Positions 24,577 through 35,210 of a DNA stretch of 64,000 nucleotides are shown here, in pieces (position 1 is the first letter of the stretch; each line of letters begins with the position of its first letter). A model generated the notes under the pieces. That model was not told the DNA's origin. It made no database searches and saw nothing but the letters and a program-made list of their open reading frames with translations. The translations under genes were made by a program, and so were the position numbers. Origin of the DNA: Candidatus Legionella polyplacis (GTDB taxonomy: Bacteria; Pseudomonadota; Gammaproteobacteria; Legionellales; Legionellaceae); assembly GCF_037013735.1 (NCBI RefSeq), contig NZ_CP135136.1, forward strand, positions 310,001 to 374,000, written 5' to 3'.

Positions 24577-24909
24577 ATGAATATTAATCAAAACTTTAGT
24601 AAATTAATAGAAGAAGCAAAAAAAATTCAGGAAAAAGTGCAAGATACTCAACAACAGTTATCCAATGTAATAGTAGAAGGAAAATCAGGGGGGGGATTAG
24701 TAATAATAAAAATGGATGGTAATCATGAAGTGAGAAATGGATGGGTAAAGATTGATCCTACTTTGATTGATAACATTAGTATGTTAGAGGATTTAGTAGC
24801 TGCAGCAATAAATGATGCTAAAAGAAAGATAGAAAAAATATCTAAGGAAAAAATGAATAAATTAACTACAGGATTTGAAATTCCTATAGATTTAATGAAA
24901 AATTCTTGA
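24577..24909 (+). CDS. ybaB: YbaB/EbfC nucleoid-associated protein
   Basis: Small dimeric DNA-binding protein often encoded after dnaX. Signature features: a Gln/Lys-rich N-terminal helix ([16 protein letters not shown]), the [20 protein letters not shown] strand pair, the [12 protein letters not shown] helix, and a hydrophobic C-terminus. At 110 residues its length is typical. AGGAG lies seven bases before the ATG. The gene contains a run of eight G (24688-24695), exceptional in this genome. recR, the usual next gene, is missing. Confidence 0.93.
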   Translation: MNINQNFSKLIEEAKKIQEKVQDTQQQLSNVIVEGKSGGGLVIIKMDGNHEVRNGWVKIDPTLIDNISMLEDLVAAAINDAKRKIEKISKEKMNKLTTGFEIPIDLMKNS

Positions 24910-24919
24910 TAATAAAAAT

Positions 24920-24953
24920 ATTTTTTTTAATTGAAGTTTCAATTAAAAAAAAT
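24920..24953. repeat. Perfect 16-bp inverted repeat after ybaB
   Basis: Arms 24920-24935 and 24938-24953 are exact reverse complements around a GT loop, with core AATTGAA/TTCAATT. It begins ten bases after the ybaB stop, so it may end or stabilise the dnaX-ybaB transcript. It is symmetrical and lacks a free U-tail, so it is not a classical intrinsic terminator. Confidence 0.6.
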
Positions 24954-25031
24954 TAAATTAGAGAGAGTATGTTTATTTATAATATAATTATATTTTTTAA
25001 ATTAGTTTTTAATTTTTAAAATTTTTTGTTT

Positions 25032-26161
25032 ATGTTAAGTAAAAATATATATTCAATATTATATAAGAATTATTTTAAAAAAAATAAAAGTATTTCTTTT
25101 TTAAATTTTATGAGAATAATTTTGTATTCTCCATTGATAGGATATTATAATAATTCGAATTTTAAAAAATTTGGAATTAAAAAAGATTTTATTACTTCTC
25201 CAGAATTAACTTCTTTATATGGATCTGTTATTGCAATTCAAAGCAACCAAATATTATGTCAGTTGGTTGATCCAATTATTATAGAATGTGGTGCTGGTAG
25301 TGGAAAGTTGTGTATAGATATTTTACTTTATTTAGAAAAGTATGGTTCATTACCAAAATTTTATTATATATTAGAAATTAGTGAAACATTACGTAATCAT
25401 CAATTTTTTTTAATAAAAAAAAAATTCCTCATTTATTTAATCGTATTAAATGGTTTAAAAAATGGCCAAGAAAGAAAATTAATGGACTAATTATTGCCAA
25501 TGAATTTTTAGATGCTTTTCCAGTACATAGATTTTTCAAAACTAAAGATAAAATATTAGAAAGTTATATTAAATATGATTCAGATCATCAATTAAAAGAA
25601 GTATTTAAATCTTGTAGAAATTATACTTTAATTCAATATTTAAAAAAATTTTTTCCTAAAAATTTATATGATTATTATTCAGAAGTTAATTTATTAATTG
25701 ATTTTTGGATAAAAAAATGTTATAAAATTCTCTATCGAGGAGTAGTATTAATTATTGATTATGGATTTCCTTTGCATGAGTATTATCATCCTGATCGATA
25801 TATGGGAACCATAATGTGTCATTATCGTCATAGATCTCATACTAATCCTTTAATACATTTAGGTAGACAAGATATAACTTCTCATGTTAATTTCACACAA
25901 GTTGCTGAATCTGCAAAATTAACAGGTTTCAAGGTATCAGGATATACAAATCAATCTTCTTTTTTAATTTCTAGTGGATTTTTAGATTTATTAAAAGAAA
26001 ATATGAATAATAATTTCTTTATTACACAAATTGCTAAAAGTTTATTACAACCTCATGAAATGGGAGAATTATTTAAAGTTTTAGCTTTAAATAAAAATTT
26101 AGATATTCCTTTAATTGGATTTGAAATAAATAATAAAAAAAATAGCTTATTTTTGTCTTGA
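25032..26161 (+). pseudogene. MidA/NDUFAF7-type SAM-dependent methyltransferase, frameshifted at a poly-A tract
   Basis: Two in-frame pieces of one COG1565-family methyltransferase. The first (25032 to about 25424) has the SAM motif ECGAGSGKLCIDIL and YILEISETLRNHQ. The second, in another frame, continues IPHLFNRIKWFKKW and then GLIIANEFLDAFP, IIDYGFP and RHRSHTNPLIHLGRQDI. The shift falls at ten consecutive A (25415-25424); one extra A restores a single frame of about 376 residues to the stop at 26161. No other stop or gap is seen, so the gene is either newly inactivated or rescued by slippage. NDUFAF7 methylates a complex I arginine; the bacterial target is uncertain. Confidence 0.85.
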
Positions 26162-26219
26162 TTTGTTTTAAGACATATTTTTAATTATTTACAAAATATA
26201 AATACCAAAAAATATTTTT

Positions 26220-27014
26220 TTATATAGCTATAGGTGCTGTTATTTTTAAATGAGATTTGTAATTCATGAATTCAAAATCAGAATATTTATAAGAAAAAAT
26301 AGATTTAGGTTTTCTTTTTATTTTTAAAATAGGTAAAGGAAATGGTTTTCGTGATATTTGCAAATTTACTTGATCTATATGGTTAGTATAGATATGACAA
26401 TCTCCACCTGTCCAAACAAGTTTTTTTACATTAAGATTACATTGTTGAGCGATCATGTGAGTTAAAAGTGAATATGAAGCTATATTGAATGGTACTCCTA
26501 AAAATGCATCAGCAGAACGTTGATAAATTTGGCAAGAAATAGTGTTGTTATAAATAAAAAATTGGAATAAAACATGACAGGGTGCTATAGACATTTTATG
26601 TATATCTTCAACATTCCATGAATTAACTAGTAATCTTCTAGAATTTGGATTTTTTTTAATTTCTTTTATTATATTTTTTATTTGATCTATACTATTTCCT
26701 TTTGTTGTCTTCCATGATCTCCATTGATGACCATATATAGGTCCTAGATTTCCTTTGGAATCGGCCCATGCATTCCATATATTTACTCCATTTTTTTTTA
26801 GATATTTAACATTGGTTTCTCCTCGTAAAAACCATAACAGTTCATAAATAAAACTACGTATATGAATTTTTTTTGTAGTAATTAATGGAAATCCATTTGT
26901 TAATTCAAAATGCATTTGATAGCCAAATATAGAAATAGTTGGTATGTTAGTTCTGTTATTTTTTTTTATTCCGTATTTTAAAATTTTTTTTAAGAATTTT
27001 ATATAAATTTTCAT
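26220..27014 (-). CDS. thyA: Thymidylate synthase
   Basis: Makes dTMP from dUMP with methylene-tetrahydrofolate as methyl donor. It is exactly E. coli length (264 residues), with the nucleophile Cys146 in [12 protein letters not shown], the dUMP-binding [17 protein letters not shown], and the PIYGHQWR arginine region. The C-terminus is ITAPIAI, as in the family. It connects with folE and folD elsewhere in the window. lgt, its usual neighbour in gammaproteobacteria, is absent. Confidence 0.97.
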   Translation of the reverse strand: MKIYIKFLKKILKYGIKKNNRTNIPTISIFGYQMHFELTNGFPLITTKKIHIRSFIYELLWFLRGETNVKYLKKNGVNIWNAWADSKGNLGPIYGHQWRSWKTTKGNSIDQIKNIIKEIKKNPNSRRLLVNSWNVEDIHKMSIAPCHVLFQFFIYNNTISCQIYQRSADAFLGVPFNIASYSLLTHMIAQQCNLNVKKLVWTGGDCHIYTNHIDQVNLQISRKPFPLPILKIKRKPKSIFSYKYSDFEFMNYKSHLKITAPIAI

Positions 27015-27545
27015 ATGTTTACTTTTTATATCTATAATTGTTAGATAATCTTTTAAGATATTAAATAATTAATTTTTAATTGAAATAATTAATTATAAAA
27101 ATATAAATTACTTAAATAAAAAATTATATTATAAAGTATAGTTTTAGATTTAAAATAATTTATTTTATTGAAATAATTGATATATAACATTGTTATATTA
27201 ATTTCATATAAATATGATCGGTATTGTTTTAAATTTATTATTAATATAAATTTTGATTTTTAATCAATATTAAAGTTTATGTTGTTAAGATATAAATTAA
27301 TGATTTATTACTAGAGTTTTATACTATTTAAATATTGGTAATTTGTAATTAAAAAATTTTTTGTTTTTTTATCCATAAATAATGGTTTTTAAAAAAAATA
27401 AAAATTTTTTCTATTTTCATTGTAAAATAATGTTTATTAATTTTTTGCAAAAGATTTAATATAAAAAATTTTATTGTTAGTACTTCTGCTTTAAAGAAAT
27501 ATTATTAAAAATAATAACAAATTTTATTATTATTTTTCAGATTTT
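27015..27545. other. Gene-free spacer between divergent thyA and ansA
   Basis: 531 bases of A/T-rich DNA with no ORF, tRNA or recognisable gene remnant. A 12-base direct repeat, ATTGAAATAATT, occurs at 27079-27090 and 27167-27178, probably low-complexity chance. Promoters of both genes must lie here, but I cannot single them out. Confidence 0.5.
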
Positions 27546-28568
27546 ATGAGAAAACGCACTCTTATTATAAATACAGGAGGTACAATCAGTAGCATTAAAA
27601 CAAGTAATGGATATACTCCAATAACAGGTTATGTAAAATCAGCTTTGGAAAAAATTCCTTGTTTAAAAAATAATAATATGCCTGATTATGTAATTAAAGA
27701 ATATGATCCTTTATTAGATTCTTCTAATATTTCTATTGAGTCTTGGAATAAAATTGGTACTGATATTAAAAATGAGTATCAATATTATGATGGATTTGTT
27801 ATTTTACATGGAACAGATACTATGTCATATACTGCTTCAATCCTATCTTTTATGTTAGAAAATTTAGGGAAACCTGTGATAATTACTGGATCACAAATTC
27901 CTTTATTAGAATTTAAAAGTGATGCAATAAATAATATTATTACTTCTCTTTTTTTTAGTTCTATTCAATTTATTTATGAAGTTTGTATTTATTTTAATCG
28001 TTATTTATTAAGAGGCAATAGAACTAAAAAGATGAGCACTTATTGTCTTAATGCTTTTAGATCTCCTAATTTTTCTTGTTTGGCATTTGTTGGGATGTCT
28101 GTGAAATTTTATAAAGAATTATTACTTCCTCAGCCAAAAAAAAGATTTAAATTACAGAAATTAAATGCTAAGCTAATTATTAGTTTTCGTTTGTTTCCTG
28201 GAATATCTATTGATATTTTAGGAAGATTATTGCAATATCCATTACATGGATTAATATTAGAAACATATGGTTCTGGAAATGCTCAAAATAATAATTTTCA
28301 ATTTTTGAAAATTTTAAAGAGAGCTTGTAAAAATGGAATACTAATTGTTAATTGTAGTCAATGTATTCAAGGATGTGTTAATATGAATCAGTATTTAACT
28401 GGATATTGGTTAAAAAAATTAGGATTAATTAATGGATGGGATTTAACATTAGAAGCAGCTTATTGTAAATTACTTTATTTGTTAAATAAAAATTTATCAA
28501 TTAAAGTTATAAAAAAAATGATGGTTAGTAATTTATGTGGGGAACTAACTGTACCTTATGGGGTATAG
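27546..28568 (+). CDS. ansA: L-asparaginase I (cytoplasmic type)
   Basis: Hydrolyses asparagine to aspartate and ammonia. Both catalytic threonine motifs are present: INTGGTISS at the N-terminus and LHGTDTMSYTAS, followed by KPVIITGSQIPL. The lack of a signal peptide and the length (340 residues; E. coli AnsA 338) support the cytoplasmic type I. It stands alone. With the malic enzyme and lower TCA genes in this window it suggests amino acids as a carbon and energy source. Confidence 0.93.
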   Translation: MRKRTLIINTGGTISSIKTSNGYTPITGYVKSALEKIPCLKNNNMPDYVIKEYDPLLDSSNISIESWNKIGTDIKNEYQYYDGFVILHGTDTMSYTASILSFMLENLGKPVIITGSQIPLLEFKSDAINNIITSLFFSSIQFIYEVCIYFNRYLLRGNRTKKMSTYCLNAFRSPNFSCLAFVGMSVKFYKELLLPQPKKRFKLQKLNAKLIISFRLFPGISIDILGRLLQYPLHGLILETYGSGNAQNNNFQFLKILKRACKNGILIVNCSQCIQGCVNMNQYLTGYWLKKLGLINGWDLTLEAAYCKLLYLLNKNLSIKVIKKMMVSNLCGELTVPYGV

Positions 28569-28884
28569 TTTAATATTCTTTAATTTTATGTTTAGTAAAA
28601 TATATAAAAGAATTTATTTCAAAAAATAATAATTAATTTTAAGCTGTGTTAATAAAAAAATAATATAATTAGTTTTTTAATTTATTGTTTTTATATAACA
28701 ACATATAAAATATATTTTTTTTAATTTTATAATTGAAATATAAAAATTTATTATTTTAATAATGGATGATATATTAAATTAATAATTCCTAGAATACTTG
28801 GGAAAATATATTTAAAAAAATAAAATTTAATATCAAAGTAGGATATGAATCGTTATTTTTAAAATTTATAGGAATATATAAAAT
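28569..28884. other. Gene-free spacer before the sdh operon
   Basis: 316 bases of A/T-rich DNA between ansA and sdhC. No ORF or RNA gene is seen. It must hold the promoter of the sdh-suc gene block. gltA, which lies upstream of sdhC in many gammaproteobacteria, is not here and I see no remnant of it. Confidence 0.5.
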
Positions 28885-29292
28885 ATGGTCAATAACTCGA
28901 GAAATTTTAAAATTACTAAAAAAAATAGACCTGTAAATTTATATTTGAATTTTACTGATTTTAATTTAATGATGATTGTTTCTATTTTACATAGAATTTC
29001 TGGATTTATTTTATTTTTATTTTTTCCATTTATATTTTATTATTTTCATTTATTGGCTAAAGACAAAGTCTTTTTTCTTTATGTTACACAGATATTATTT
29101 TTTTATACATATTTTAAAATATTAGTTTGGATTTTTAGTATGTTTTTTATTCATCATTTATTATTTGGAATACGTCATTTGTTGATGGATTTTGTTTTCG
29201 TTAATACAATTGGAATTGGGAAAGTAACTATTTATTTTATGATTATTATTGAATGTTTATTATTATGTGTTGTTGGGGTGTCATTAATATGA
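28885..29292 (+). CDS. sdhC: Succinate dehydrogenase cytochrome b556 subunit
   Basis: Membrane anchor of complex II that helps bind haem b and ubiquinone. It has the N-terminal RPVNLYLNF segment, the SILHRISGFILFL helix (quinone-site Ser and Arg) and HHLLFGIRHLLMDF, with the haem-ligand His. Three membrane helices in 135 residues is normal. The stop overlaps the sdhD start (ATGA). First gene of the sdhCDAB-sucAB-sucCD block. Confidence 0.95.
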   Translation: MVNNSRNFKITKKNRPVNLYLNFTDFNLMMIVSILHRISGFILFLFFPFIFYYFHLLAKDKVFFLYVTQILFFYTYFKILVWIFSMFFIHHLLFGIRHLLMDFVFVNTIGIGKVTIYFMIIIECLLLCVVGVSLI

Positions 29293-29639
29293 TAAAACAA
29301 AGATATATGGGTAGTTTAACTGGCAGTGGAATAAAAGATTGGATTATACAACGTGTTACTTCAATGTATTTACTCTTTTATTTTTTATGGTTTTCGATAT
29401 ATTGGCTTTTTTGTCATAGATTGACTTATGATAATTGGGTTAAATTATTTAATTCTAATGTATTTAAAGTATCAAGTGTACTTACATTATTTTTTTTAAA
29501 TTTACATGTTTGGATTGGTTTATGGACAATAATAACTGATTATGTAAAAAAAATATTTTATCGTTTATTACTATATATAGTAGTATATATTTATTTAATG
29601 ATTCAATTTATATATGGAGTTATAGTTATTTTTAGGTAA
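29289..29639 (+). CDS. sdhD: Succinate dehydrogenase membrane anchor subunit
   Basis: Second membrane anchor of complex II. I chose the start at the ATG that overlaps the sdhC stop in ATGA, giving [18 protein letters not shown] (116 residues). A longer frame would begin inside sdhC. Features: [15 protein letters not shown] (first helix) and [15 protein letters not shown], matching the family HaWiGlw..DY motif with its haem/quinone residues. It ends seven bases before sdhA. Confidence 0.94.
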   Translation: MIKQRYMGSLTGSGIKDWIIQRVTSMYLLFYFLWFSIYWLFCHRLTYDNWVKLFNSNVFKVSSVLTLFFLNLHVWIGLWTIITDYVKKIFYRLLLYIVVYIYLMIQFIYGVIVIFR

Positions 29640-29646
29640 TTTAAAA

Positions 29647-31440
29647 ATGTTGGTTAATGCTTATAAAAAATTTGATGTTATAATTATTGGAGCTGGTGGC
29701 GCTGGAATGCGAACTGCGTTGCAATTATCTAAATCTAAGATTAAAGTTGCTTTATTTTCAAAGGTTTTTCCCACTCGTTCTCATACTGTTTCAGCTCAAG
29801 GAGGAATTACTGCTGCATTAGGAAATGTAGATAATGATTCTTGGGAATGGCATATGTATGACACTGTTAAAGGTTCAGATTATATTGGAGATCAAAATTG
29901 TATCGAATATTTATGTAGAAACGCACCTGATGCTGTGTATGAGTTAGAACATATGGGTTTACCATTTTCAAGAACAAAAGATGGAAAGATTTATCAACGT
30001 CCATTTGGGGGGCAAACTAAAAATTTTGGATATGAACAGGCTACACGTACTTGTGCTGCAGAGGATAGAACTGGGCATGCTTTATTGCATGTTTTGTATC
30101 AACAAAATTTAAAAGAAAAAACTTGTATTTTTAGTGAATGGTATGTTATTGATTTAGTAAAAGATATGTCAGATTGTATAGTAGGAGTAACTGCTATTTG
30201 TATTGAAACAGGAGAGATTTATTTTATACAATCTCGTGTTTGTGTCATTGCAACTGGAGGTGCTGGTCATATTTATCAATTTACTACAAATGCTTATATT
30301 AATACTGGTGATGGATTAGGAATGGTGTTACGGGCAGGTTTTCCATTGCAAGATATGGAAATGTGGCAGTTTCATCCTACTGGAATTTTAGGTTCAGGTG
30401 TTTTAATTACTGAAGGGTGTCGAGGTGAAGGTGGATATTTAATTAATAAATATGGTGAGCGTTTTATGGAAAATTATGCTCCAATGGTTAAAGATTTGGC
30501 ATCTAGAGATGTTGTATCTAGGTCTATAGCAAAGGAAATAGATTGTGGAAGAGGCTTTATAGATAATAGTAATAGTGAAGGTATTGGTTATGTAAAATTA
30601 AAAATAGATCATTTAGGGTTGGATTTGATTCAGTCTAGATTACCTGGTATTCGTGAATTGTCTATGAAATTTGCTTCGATAGATCCAGTTTATGATGCAA
30701 TACCAGTAGTACCAACATGTCATTATAGTATGGGTGGTATACCTACTAATATTTATGGACAAGTTTTAACTCAAAAAGATAACATGGATAATATCGTAGA
30801 GGGTCTTTATGCTGTTGGAGAATGCGCATGTGTTTCTGTTCATGGTGCGAACAGATTGGGAGGTAATTCTTTATTAGATTTAATAGTTTTTGGAAAAGCT
30901 GTTGGATTACATATAGAAAATATGTGGAGATTGAAAACGATTCCTAGTCTTAATAAATTCATCAGTAATGATGATATTATTTGTTCTTTATCTCGATATT
31001 TAAAATGGGAAAATAAAAAAGATAAAAATGGAGAAAATCCTTATCTAATATATAAGGAAATGAAAAGAATTATGCAAGATAATTTTGGAGTTTTTAGAAC
31101 TGGGAAATTGATGCAATTGGGTATAAATAAATTAAAATTATTGAAAGAGCGTTTAGATAATTCTATTTTATTTGATAAAAGTAAAATTTTTAATACTGAA
31201 AGAATTTTTGTATTAGAATTAGATAATTTAATGGAAGTCGCATTTGCTACTGCAAAATCAGCATTAATTAGAACAGAAAGTAGAGGTGCTCATTTTCGAG
31301 AAGATTTTCCTAAACGAGATGATATTAATTGGATGAAACATACTTTGTTTTTTAAAAAGAATGAAACTGTTTCTTTTCGTTCTGTTAATGTTGATACAAA
31401 ATTTATTAAATCTTTTAATCCAAAGGAACGTATTTATTAG
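29647..31440 (+). CDS. sdhA: Succinate dehydrogenase flavoprotein subunit
   Basis: Catalytic subunit oxidising succinate to fumarate. It has the dinucleotide-binding [15 protein letters not shown], the covalent FAD attachment His46 in [11 protein letters not shown], the substrate-site HPTGI and RGEGG segments, and the FAD-binding [13 protein letters not shown] near the end. At 597 residues it is full length (E. coli 588). A run of six G at about 30007 lies in a conserved GGQT stretch. It lies between sdhD and sdhB. Confidence 0.97.
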   Translation: MLVNAYKKFDVIIIGAGGAGMRTALQLSKSKIKVALFSKVFPTRSHTVSAQGGITAALGNVDNDSWEWHMYDTVKGSDYIGDQNCIEYLCRNAPDAVYELEHMGLPFSRTKDGKIYQRPFGGQTKNFGYEQATRTCAAEDRTGHALLHVLYQQNLKEKTCIFSEWYVIDLVKDMSDCIVGVTAICIETGEIYFIQSRVCVIATGGAGHIYQFTTNAYINTGDGLGMVLRAGFPLQDMEMWQFHPTGILGSGVLITEGCRGEGGYLINKYGERFMENYAPMVKDLASRDVVSRSIAKEIDCGRGFIDNSNSEGIGYVKLKIDHLGLDLIQSRLPGIRELSMKFASIDPVYDAIPVVPTCHYSMGGIPTNIYGQVLTQKDNMDNIVEGLYAVGECACVSVHGANRLGGNSLLDLIVFGKAVGLHIENMWRLKTIPSLNKFISNDDIICSLSRYLKWENKKDKNGENPYLIYKEMKRIMQDNFGVFRTGKLMQLGINKLKLLKERLDNSILFDKSKIFNTERIFVLELDNLMEVAFATAKSALIRTESRGAHFREDFPKRDDINWMKHTLFFKKNETVSFRSVNVDTKFIKSFNPKERIY

Positions 31441-31472
31441 TTAGTATTTTAACTGAATAAGAAGGAAAAATT

Positions 31473-32198
31473 TTGAGTAATTTTAAAAAAATATATTTAT
31501 CAATTTATCGTTATTATCCTGATAAAGATAATAAACCGCATATGAAAAATTATATAGTTAATGTCCCTTACGATAAGGATATCATGTTGCTTTCTGTTTT
31601 AGAAAAGATAAAATTAGAACAAGATTCTACACTCGCTTTTAGACGTTCATGCAGAGAAGGGGTATGTGGTTCTGATGCTATAAATATTAATGGAAAAAAT
31701 GTATTAAGTTGTGTTACAAAAGTATTTTCTATAAAAAGTAAAAAGTTAATATTAAGACCGTTGCCAGGGTTTCCTGTAATACGTGATTTAGTAGTGGATT
31801 TAAGTATTTTTTATAAACAATATGAACGTATTAGACCTTATTTATTGAATAAGCAGAAAAAAATGTTTCATTCTGAATATCGACAATCTCAAGATGATAG
31901 AAAAAAATTGAATGGTTCATATGAATGTATTTTGTGTGCTTGTTGTTCTAGTTCTTGCCCATCTTATTGGTGGAATCCTGATAAGTTTATTGGTCCAGCT
32001 GCTCTTGTTCAAGCATATAGATTTATAGTTGATAGTCGTGATACAGAAAAATTGGATAGACTTTATAAATTACGAGATCCATTTAGTGTGTTTCGTTGTA
32101 GATCTATTATGAATTGTACCACTGTATGTCCAAAAAATATTAATATAACAGAGATTATTTCAAAAATTCGTTTAAAATTATTAAAGATGTTTTTTTGA
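31473..32198 (+). CDS. sdhB: Succinate dehydrogenase iron-sulfur subunit
   Basis: Electron wire of complex II. [2Fe-2S] ligands: Cys60, Cys65 and Cys80 in SCREGVCGSDAININGKNV, with Asp in the fourth position as in E. coli. The other clusters use CILCACCSSSCPSYWW and CRSIMNCTTVCPKN. The start appears to be TTG (31473), preceded by GAAGGA at a good distance and matching the family length (241 residues). 40 bases separate it from sucA. Confidence 0.97.
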   Translation: MSNFKKIYLSIYRYYPDKDNKPHMKNYIVNVPYDKDIMLLSVLEKIKLEQDSTLAFRRSCREGVCGSDAININGKNVLSCVTKVFSIKSKKLILRPLPGFPVIRDLVVDLSIFYKQYERIRPYLLNKQKKMFHSEYRQSQDDRKKLNGSYECILCACCSSSCPSYWWNPDKFIGPAALVQAYRFIVDSRDTEKLDRLYKLRDPFSVFRCRSIMNCTTVCPKNINITEIISKIRLKLLKMFF

Positions 32199-32238
32199 TT
32201 TATAAAAATTTAAATAAAAGTATTTTGTAAATGAAGAA

Positions 32239-35076
32239 ATGAAAGATATTAATAAAAATTTAACTAAGATCAATTTAATTTTTGATTTGTCTATAGATAA
32301 TATGTTTTATATTTGTAATTTATATGAAGATTTTGTAAATAGTTCATTATTAAATTTTGATATTTGGAAAGATGTTTTTAATAAGATTAAAGAATTAGAT
32401 AATAGAATATTAATGAAGAAAACGGTTATAAATAAGAAAGAAAATTATATTGAAACTGTAAATTTTAGTAGTGATGAAAGAATCAAACAATTTATTAAAA
32501 ATAGTAAAATAAAAGATTTAATAAATTCTTATAGAAGTTTTGGACATTATTTAGCTTCATTGAATCCATTATTTTTTTCAGAAAAAATAAATAAAAATAA
32601 TTTTATAAAACAAAAATTAGATATAAATACATATAAGTTTAATAATTTTGATATAAATCAGTCTTTTCATGATTGTATTAATACATTTCAGATGGATTTA
32701 AATAAGACTTTAAGTGATTTAAAAGAAGTTTATTGTAAAAATATTGGTGTTGAATATTTGCATATCCAGGATGAATTAATAGTCGATTGGATTCAGCAAT
32801 ATTTGGAATCAGTTAAAAATAAGCAAAATTTTTCTATAGAAAAAAAATATTTTATATTAAAAAGTTTGATAGCTTCTAATGAATTTGAAAAGTTTTTAAG
32901 TGTTAGGTATGTTGGTCAAAAAAGATTTTCTTTAGAAGGAGGCGATGTATTAATTCCGGTTGTTCGAGAAATAATTAATATGTCAGGGGAAAATAAAGTT
33001 AAAAATATTGTTATCGGTATGGCACATAGAGGTCGTTTAAATATATTATCTAATATTATGGGGAAAAAAGTTAGTGATTTGTTTGGTGAATATGATAAAG
33101 GAATTCAATTTAGTAGATATTATACTGGGGATGTTAAATATCATTTGGGATGTTCTTCTAATTTGTTTAGTCTTAATGGAAATATTGTTCATGTTTATTT
33201 ATCTTTTAATCCATCACATTTAGAAATTGTGAATCCTGTGATTCAAGGAATTTCACGTGCTCTATTAAATAAAAATAATGATTTGAAAAAGAAAAATACT
33301 GTTCTTCCTATAATTATTCATGGAGATGCTGCATTTTCTGGGCAGGGTGTTGTTATGGAAACGTTTAATTTATCACGTATTGATAATTATACGACTGGTG
33401 GAACAATACATATTGTATTAAATAACCAAATTGGTTTTACAACTAGTAATATATGTGATTTAAGATCTACTTTTTATTGTACAGATATAGCAAAAATGTT
33501 AGAGATACCAGTTTTTCATGTTAATGGGAATAATCCTGAATCTGTATTGTTCGTTATTAAGATTGCTTTTGAATTTAGAAAGCGTTTTAAAAGGGATGTT
33601 ATTGTTGATATAATTTGTTATAGGCGTCATGGACATAATGAAATTGACGATCCATTTATTACTCAACCAAATATGTATAAAAAAATTGAAAGAATTCCTA
33701 CAGTTTTAGATCTATATATTAAAAAACTTATGAAAGAAAAAATTATAAATAAGGAGAAAGTAATTTATTTTGTTAAAAAGTATTTTTCTTTATTAGAAAA
33801 AGATAAGATTTTAATAGATAATTTACGAAATGAAATTTTTAAAAAGAGTAATCTTAATAGAGATTCTTTATTATCATTTCATGATATACATGATGTTAAT
33901 ACTATTAATACAGGAATATCTAAAAAAATTTTTATAAAAATTTCTAAAGATATAAATTCTGTTCCAGATAATTTTATTTTTCATCCTGTTGTTAAAAGAA
34001 TTTTAATAGAACGACAAAAAATGTCTATTGGAAATATTCCGATAAATTGGGGATATTCAGAAATGCTTACTTATGCTAGTTTATTGCATGATGGTTATGA
34101 TATTAGAATATCAGGACAGGATAGTATTCGTGGAACATTTTGTCATAGGCATGCAATATATTATGATATGGAAACTAATAATTCTTATGGACCATTACAT
34201 GTTATGGCAAGTAATTACGGAAGAAATTTTACAATAATTAATTCTCCACTTTCGGAGGAATCTGTATTAGCTTTTGAATATGGTTATTCTATTTTTAATA
34301 CTCGTTGTTTGGTTATTTGGGAGGCACAATTTGGAGATTTTGCAAATGTTGCTCAGGTTGTTATTGATCAATTTCTTGTTTCTGGGGAAAGTAAATGGGG
34401 AATTTCTTCTGGATTAGTTTTATTTTTGCCTCATGGTTATGAGGGACAAGGACCTGAACATTCTTCAGCTAGAATAGAGAGATTTTTACAATTATCAGCA
34501 CAGGATAATATACAAGTTTGTGTACCAACGGAGCCTGCTCAAGTTTTTCATATATTACGTAGACAAGTTATAGGTCCTATACAAAAACCTTTAATAGTTA
34601 TGATGCCTAAAAGTTTACTGAGAAATAAATTATCAGTTTCATCTATAGATGATTTTGTTTTTGGGAAATTTTACGCAATTTATTCTAAAATAAATAGAAT
34701 TGAAGAAAAAAAAATTAATAAAATTATATTATGTTGTGGTAAAATTTATTATGAGATTTTTAATAGGATAAAAGAAAGGAGTATAATTAATATTCATTTA
34801 ATTAGGTTGGAACAACTTTATCCTTTTCCTAAAAAAGAGATTTTAGATGAAATAGATAAATTTTCTTCGGTAAATACAGTAGTTTGGTGCCAAGAAGAGC
34901 CTAAAAATCAGGGAGCTTGGAGTTATATTAAAATAAACCTTGAAGAATATTTAAGAATCAGAGATAAACATTTTGTATATATTGGAAGGGATTGTTTGGC
35001 TTCAACTGCTGTAGGAAATTTTCAACGTCATATTGTTGAACAAAAAAAAATTATTGAAGATGCTATTAATTTATAG
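32239..35076 (+). CDS. sucA: 2-oxoglutarate dehydrogenase E1 component
   Basis: Thiamine-diphosphate decarboxylase that starts conversion of 2-oxoglutarate to succinyl-CoA. Conserved segments: KRFSLEGGDVLIP, GMAHRGRLNILSN, the ThDP/Mg2+ motif HGDAAFSGQGVVMET, RRHGHNEIDDP, and the transketolase-like LAFEYGYS. At 945 residues it is full length (E. coli 933). The N-terminal 100 residues are Asn/Lys-rich and diverged, but the catalytic body is well kept. It is followed by sucB after 134 bases. Confidence 0.97.
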   Translation: MKDINKNLTKINLIFDLSIDNMFYICNLYEDFVNSSLLNFDIWKDVFNKIKELDNRILMKKTVINKKENYIETVNFSSDERIKQFIKNSKIKDLINSYRSFGHYLASLNPLFFSEKINKNNFIKQKLDINTYKFNNFDINQSFHDCINTFQMDLNKTLSDLKEVYCKNIGVEYLHIQDELIVDWIQQYLESVKNKQNFSIEKKYFILKSLIASNEFEKFLSVRYVGQKRFSLEGGDVLIPVVREIINMSGENKVKNIVIGMAHRGRLNILSNIMGKKVSDLFGEYDKGIQFSRYYTGDVKYHLGCSSNLFSLNGNIVHVYLSFNPSHLEIVNPVIQGISRALLNKNNDLKKKNTVLPIIIHGDAAFSGQGVVMETFNLSRIDNYTTGGTIHIVLNNQIGFTTSNICDLRSTFYCTDIAKMLEIPVFHVNGNNPESVLFVIKIAFEFRKRFKRDVIVDIICYRRHGHNEIDDPFITQPNMYKKIERIPTVLDLYIKKLMKEKIINKEKVIYFVKKYFSLLEKDKILIDNLRNEIFKKSNLNRDSLLSFHDIHDVNTINTGISKKIFIKISKDINSVPDNFIFHPVVKRILIERQKMSIGNIPINWGYSEMLTYASLLHDGYDIRISGQDSIRGTFCHRHAIYYDMETNNSYGPLHVMASNYGRNFTIINSPLSEESVLAFEYGYSIFNTRCLVIWEAQFGDFANVAQVVIDQFLVSGESKWGISSGLVLFLPHGYEGQGPEHSSARIERFLQLSAQDNIQVCVPTEPAQVFHILRRQVIGPIQKPLIVMMPKSLLRNKLSVSSIDDFVFGKFYAIYSKINRIEEKKINKIILCCGKIYYEIFNRIKERSIINIHLIRLEQLYPFPKKEILDEIDKFSSVNTVVWCQEEPKNQGAWSYIKINLEEYLRIRDKHFVYIGRDCLASTAVGNFQRHIVEQKKIIEDAINL

Positions 35077-35210
35077 TTTTAATATAAAATATATTTAAAA
35101 TTTGTATTATTTTTTTGATTTTTTTTAAACAATAAATATTTTATACATAGAAATAATGTACTATGTATATTAGTAATAAATTATATTTTTGAATATAAAG
35201 GTTTTTAAAA

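Noticed and set aside
24571-24909. ybaB considered as foreign DNA because of its G8 run
   Set aside because: Gene order, codon use and family motifs fit the resident genome; only the run is odd.
27079-27178. Repeated ATTGAAATAATT as a possible CRISPR-like or iteron repeat
   Set aside because: Only two copies, low complexity and no regular spacing.
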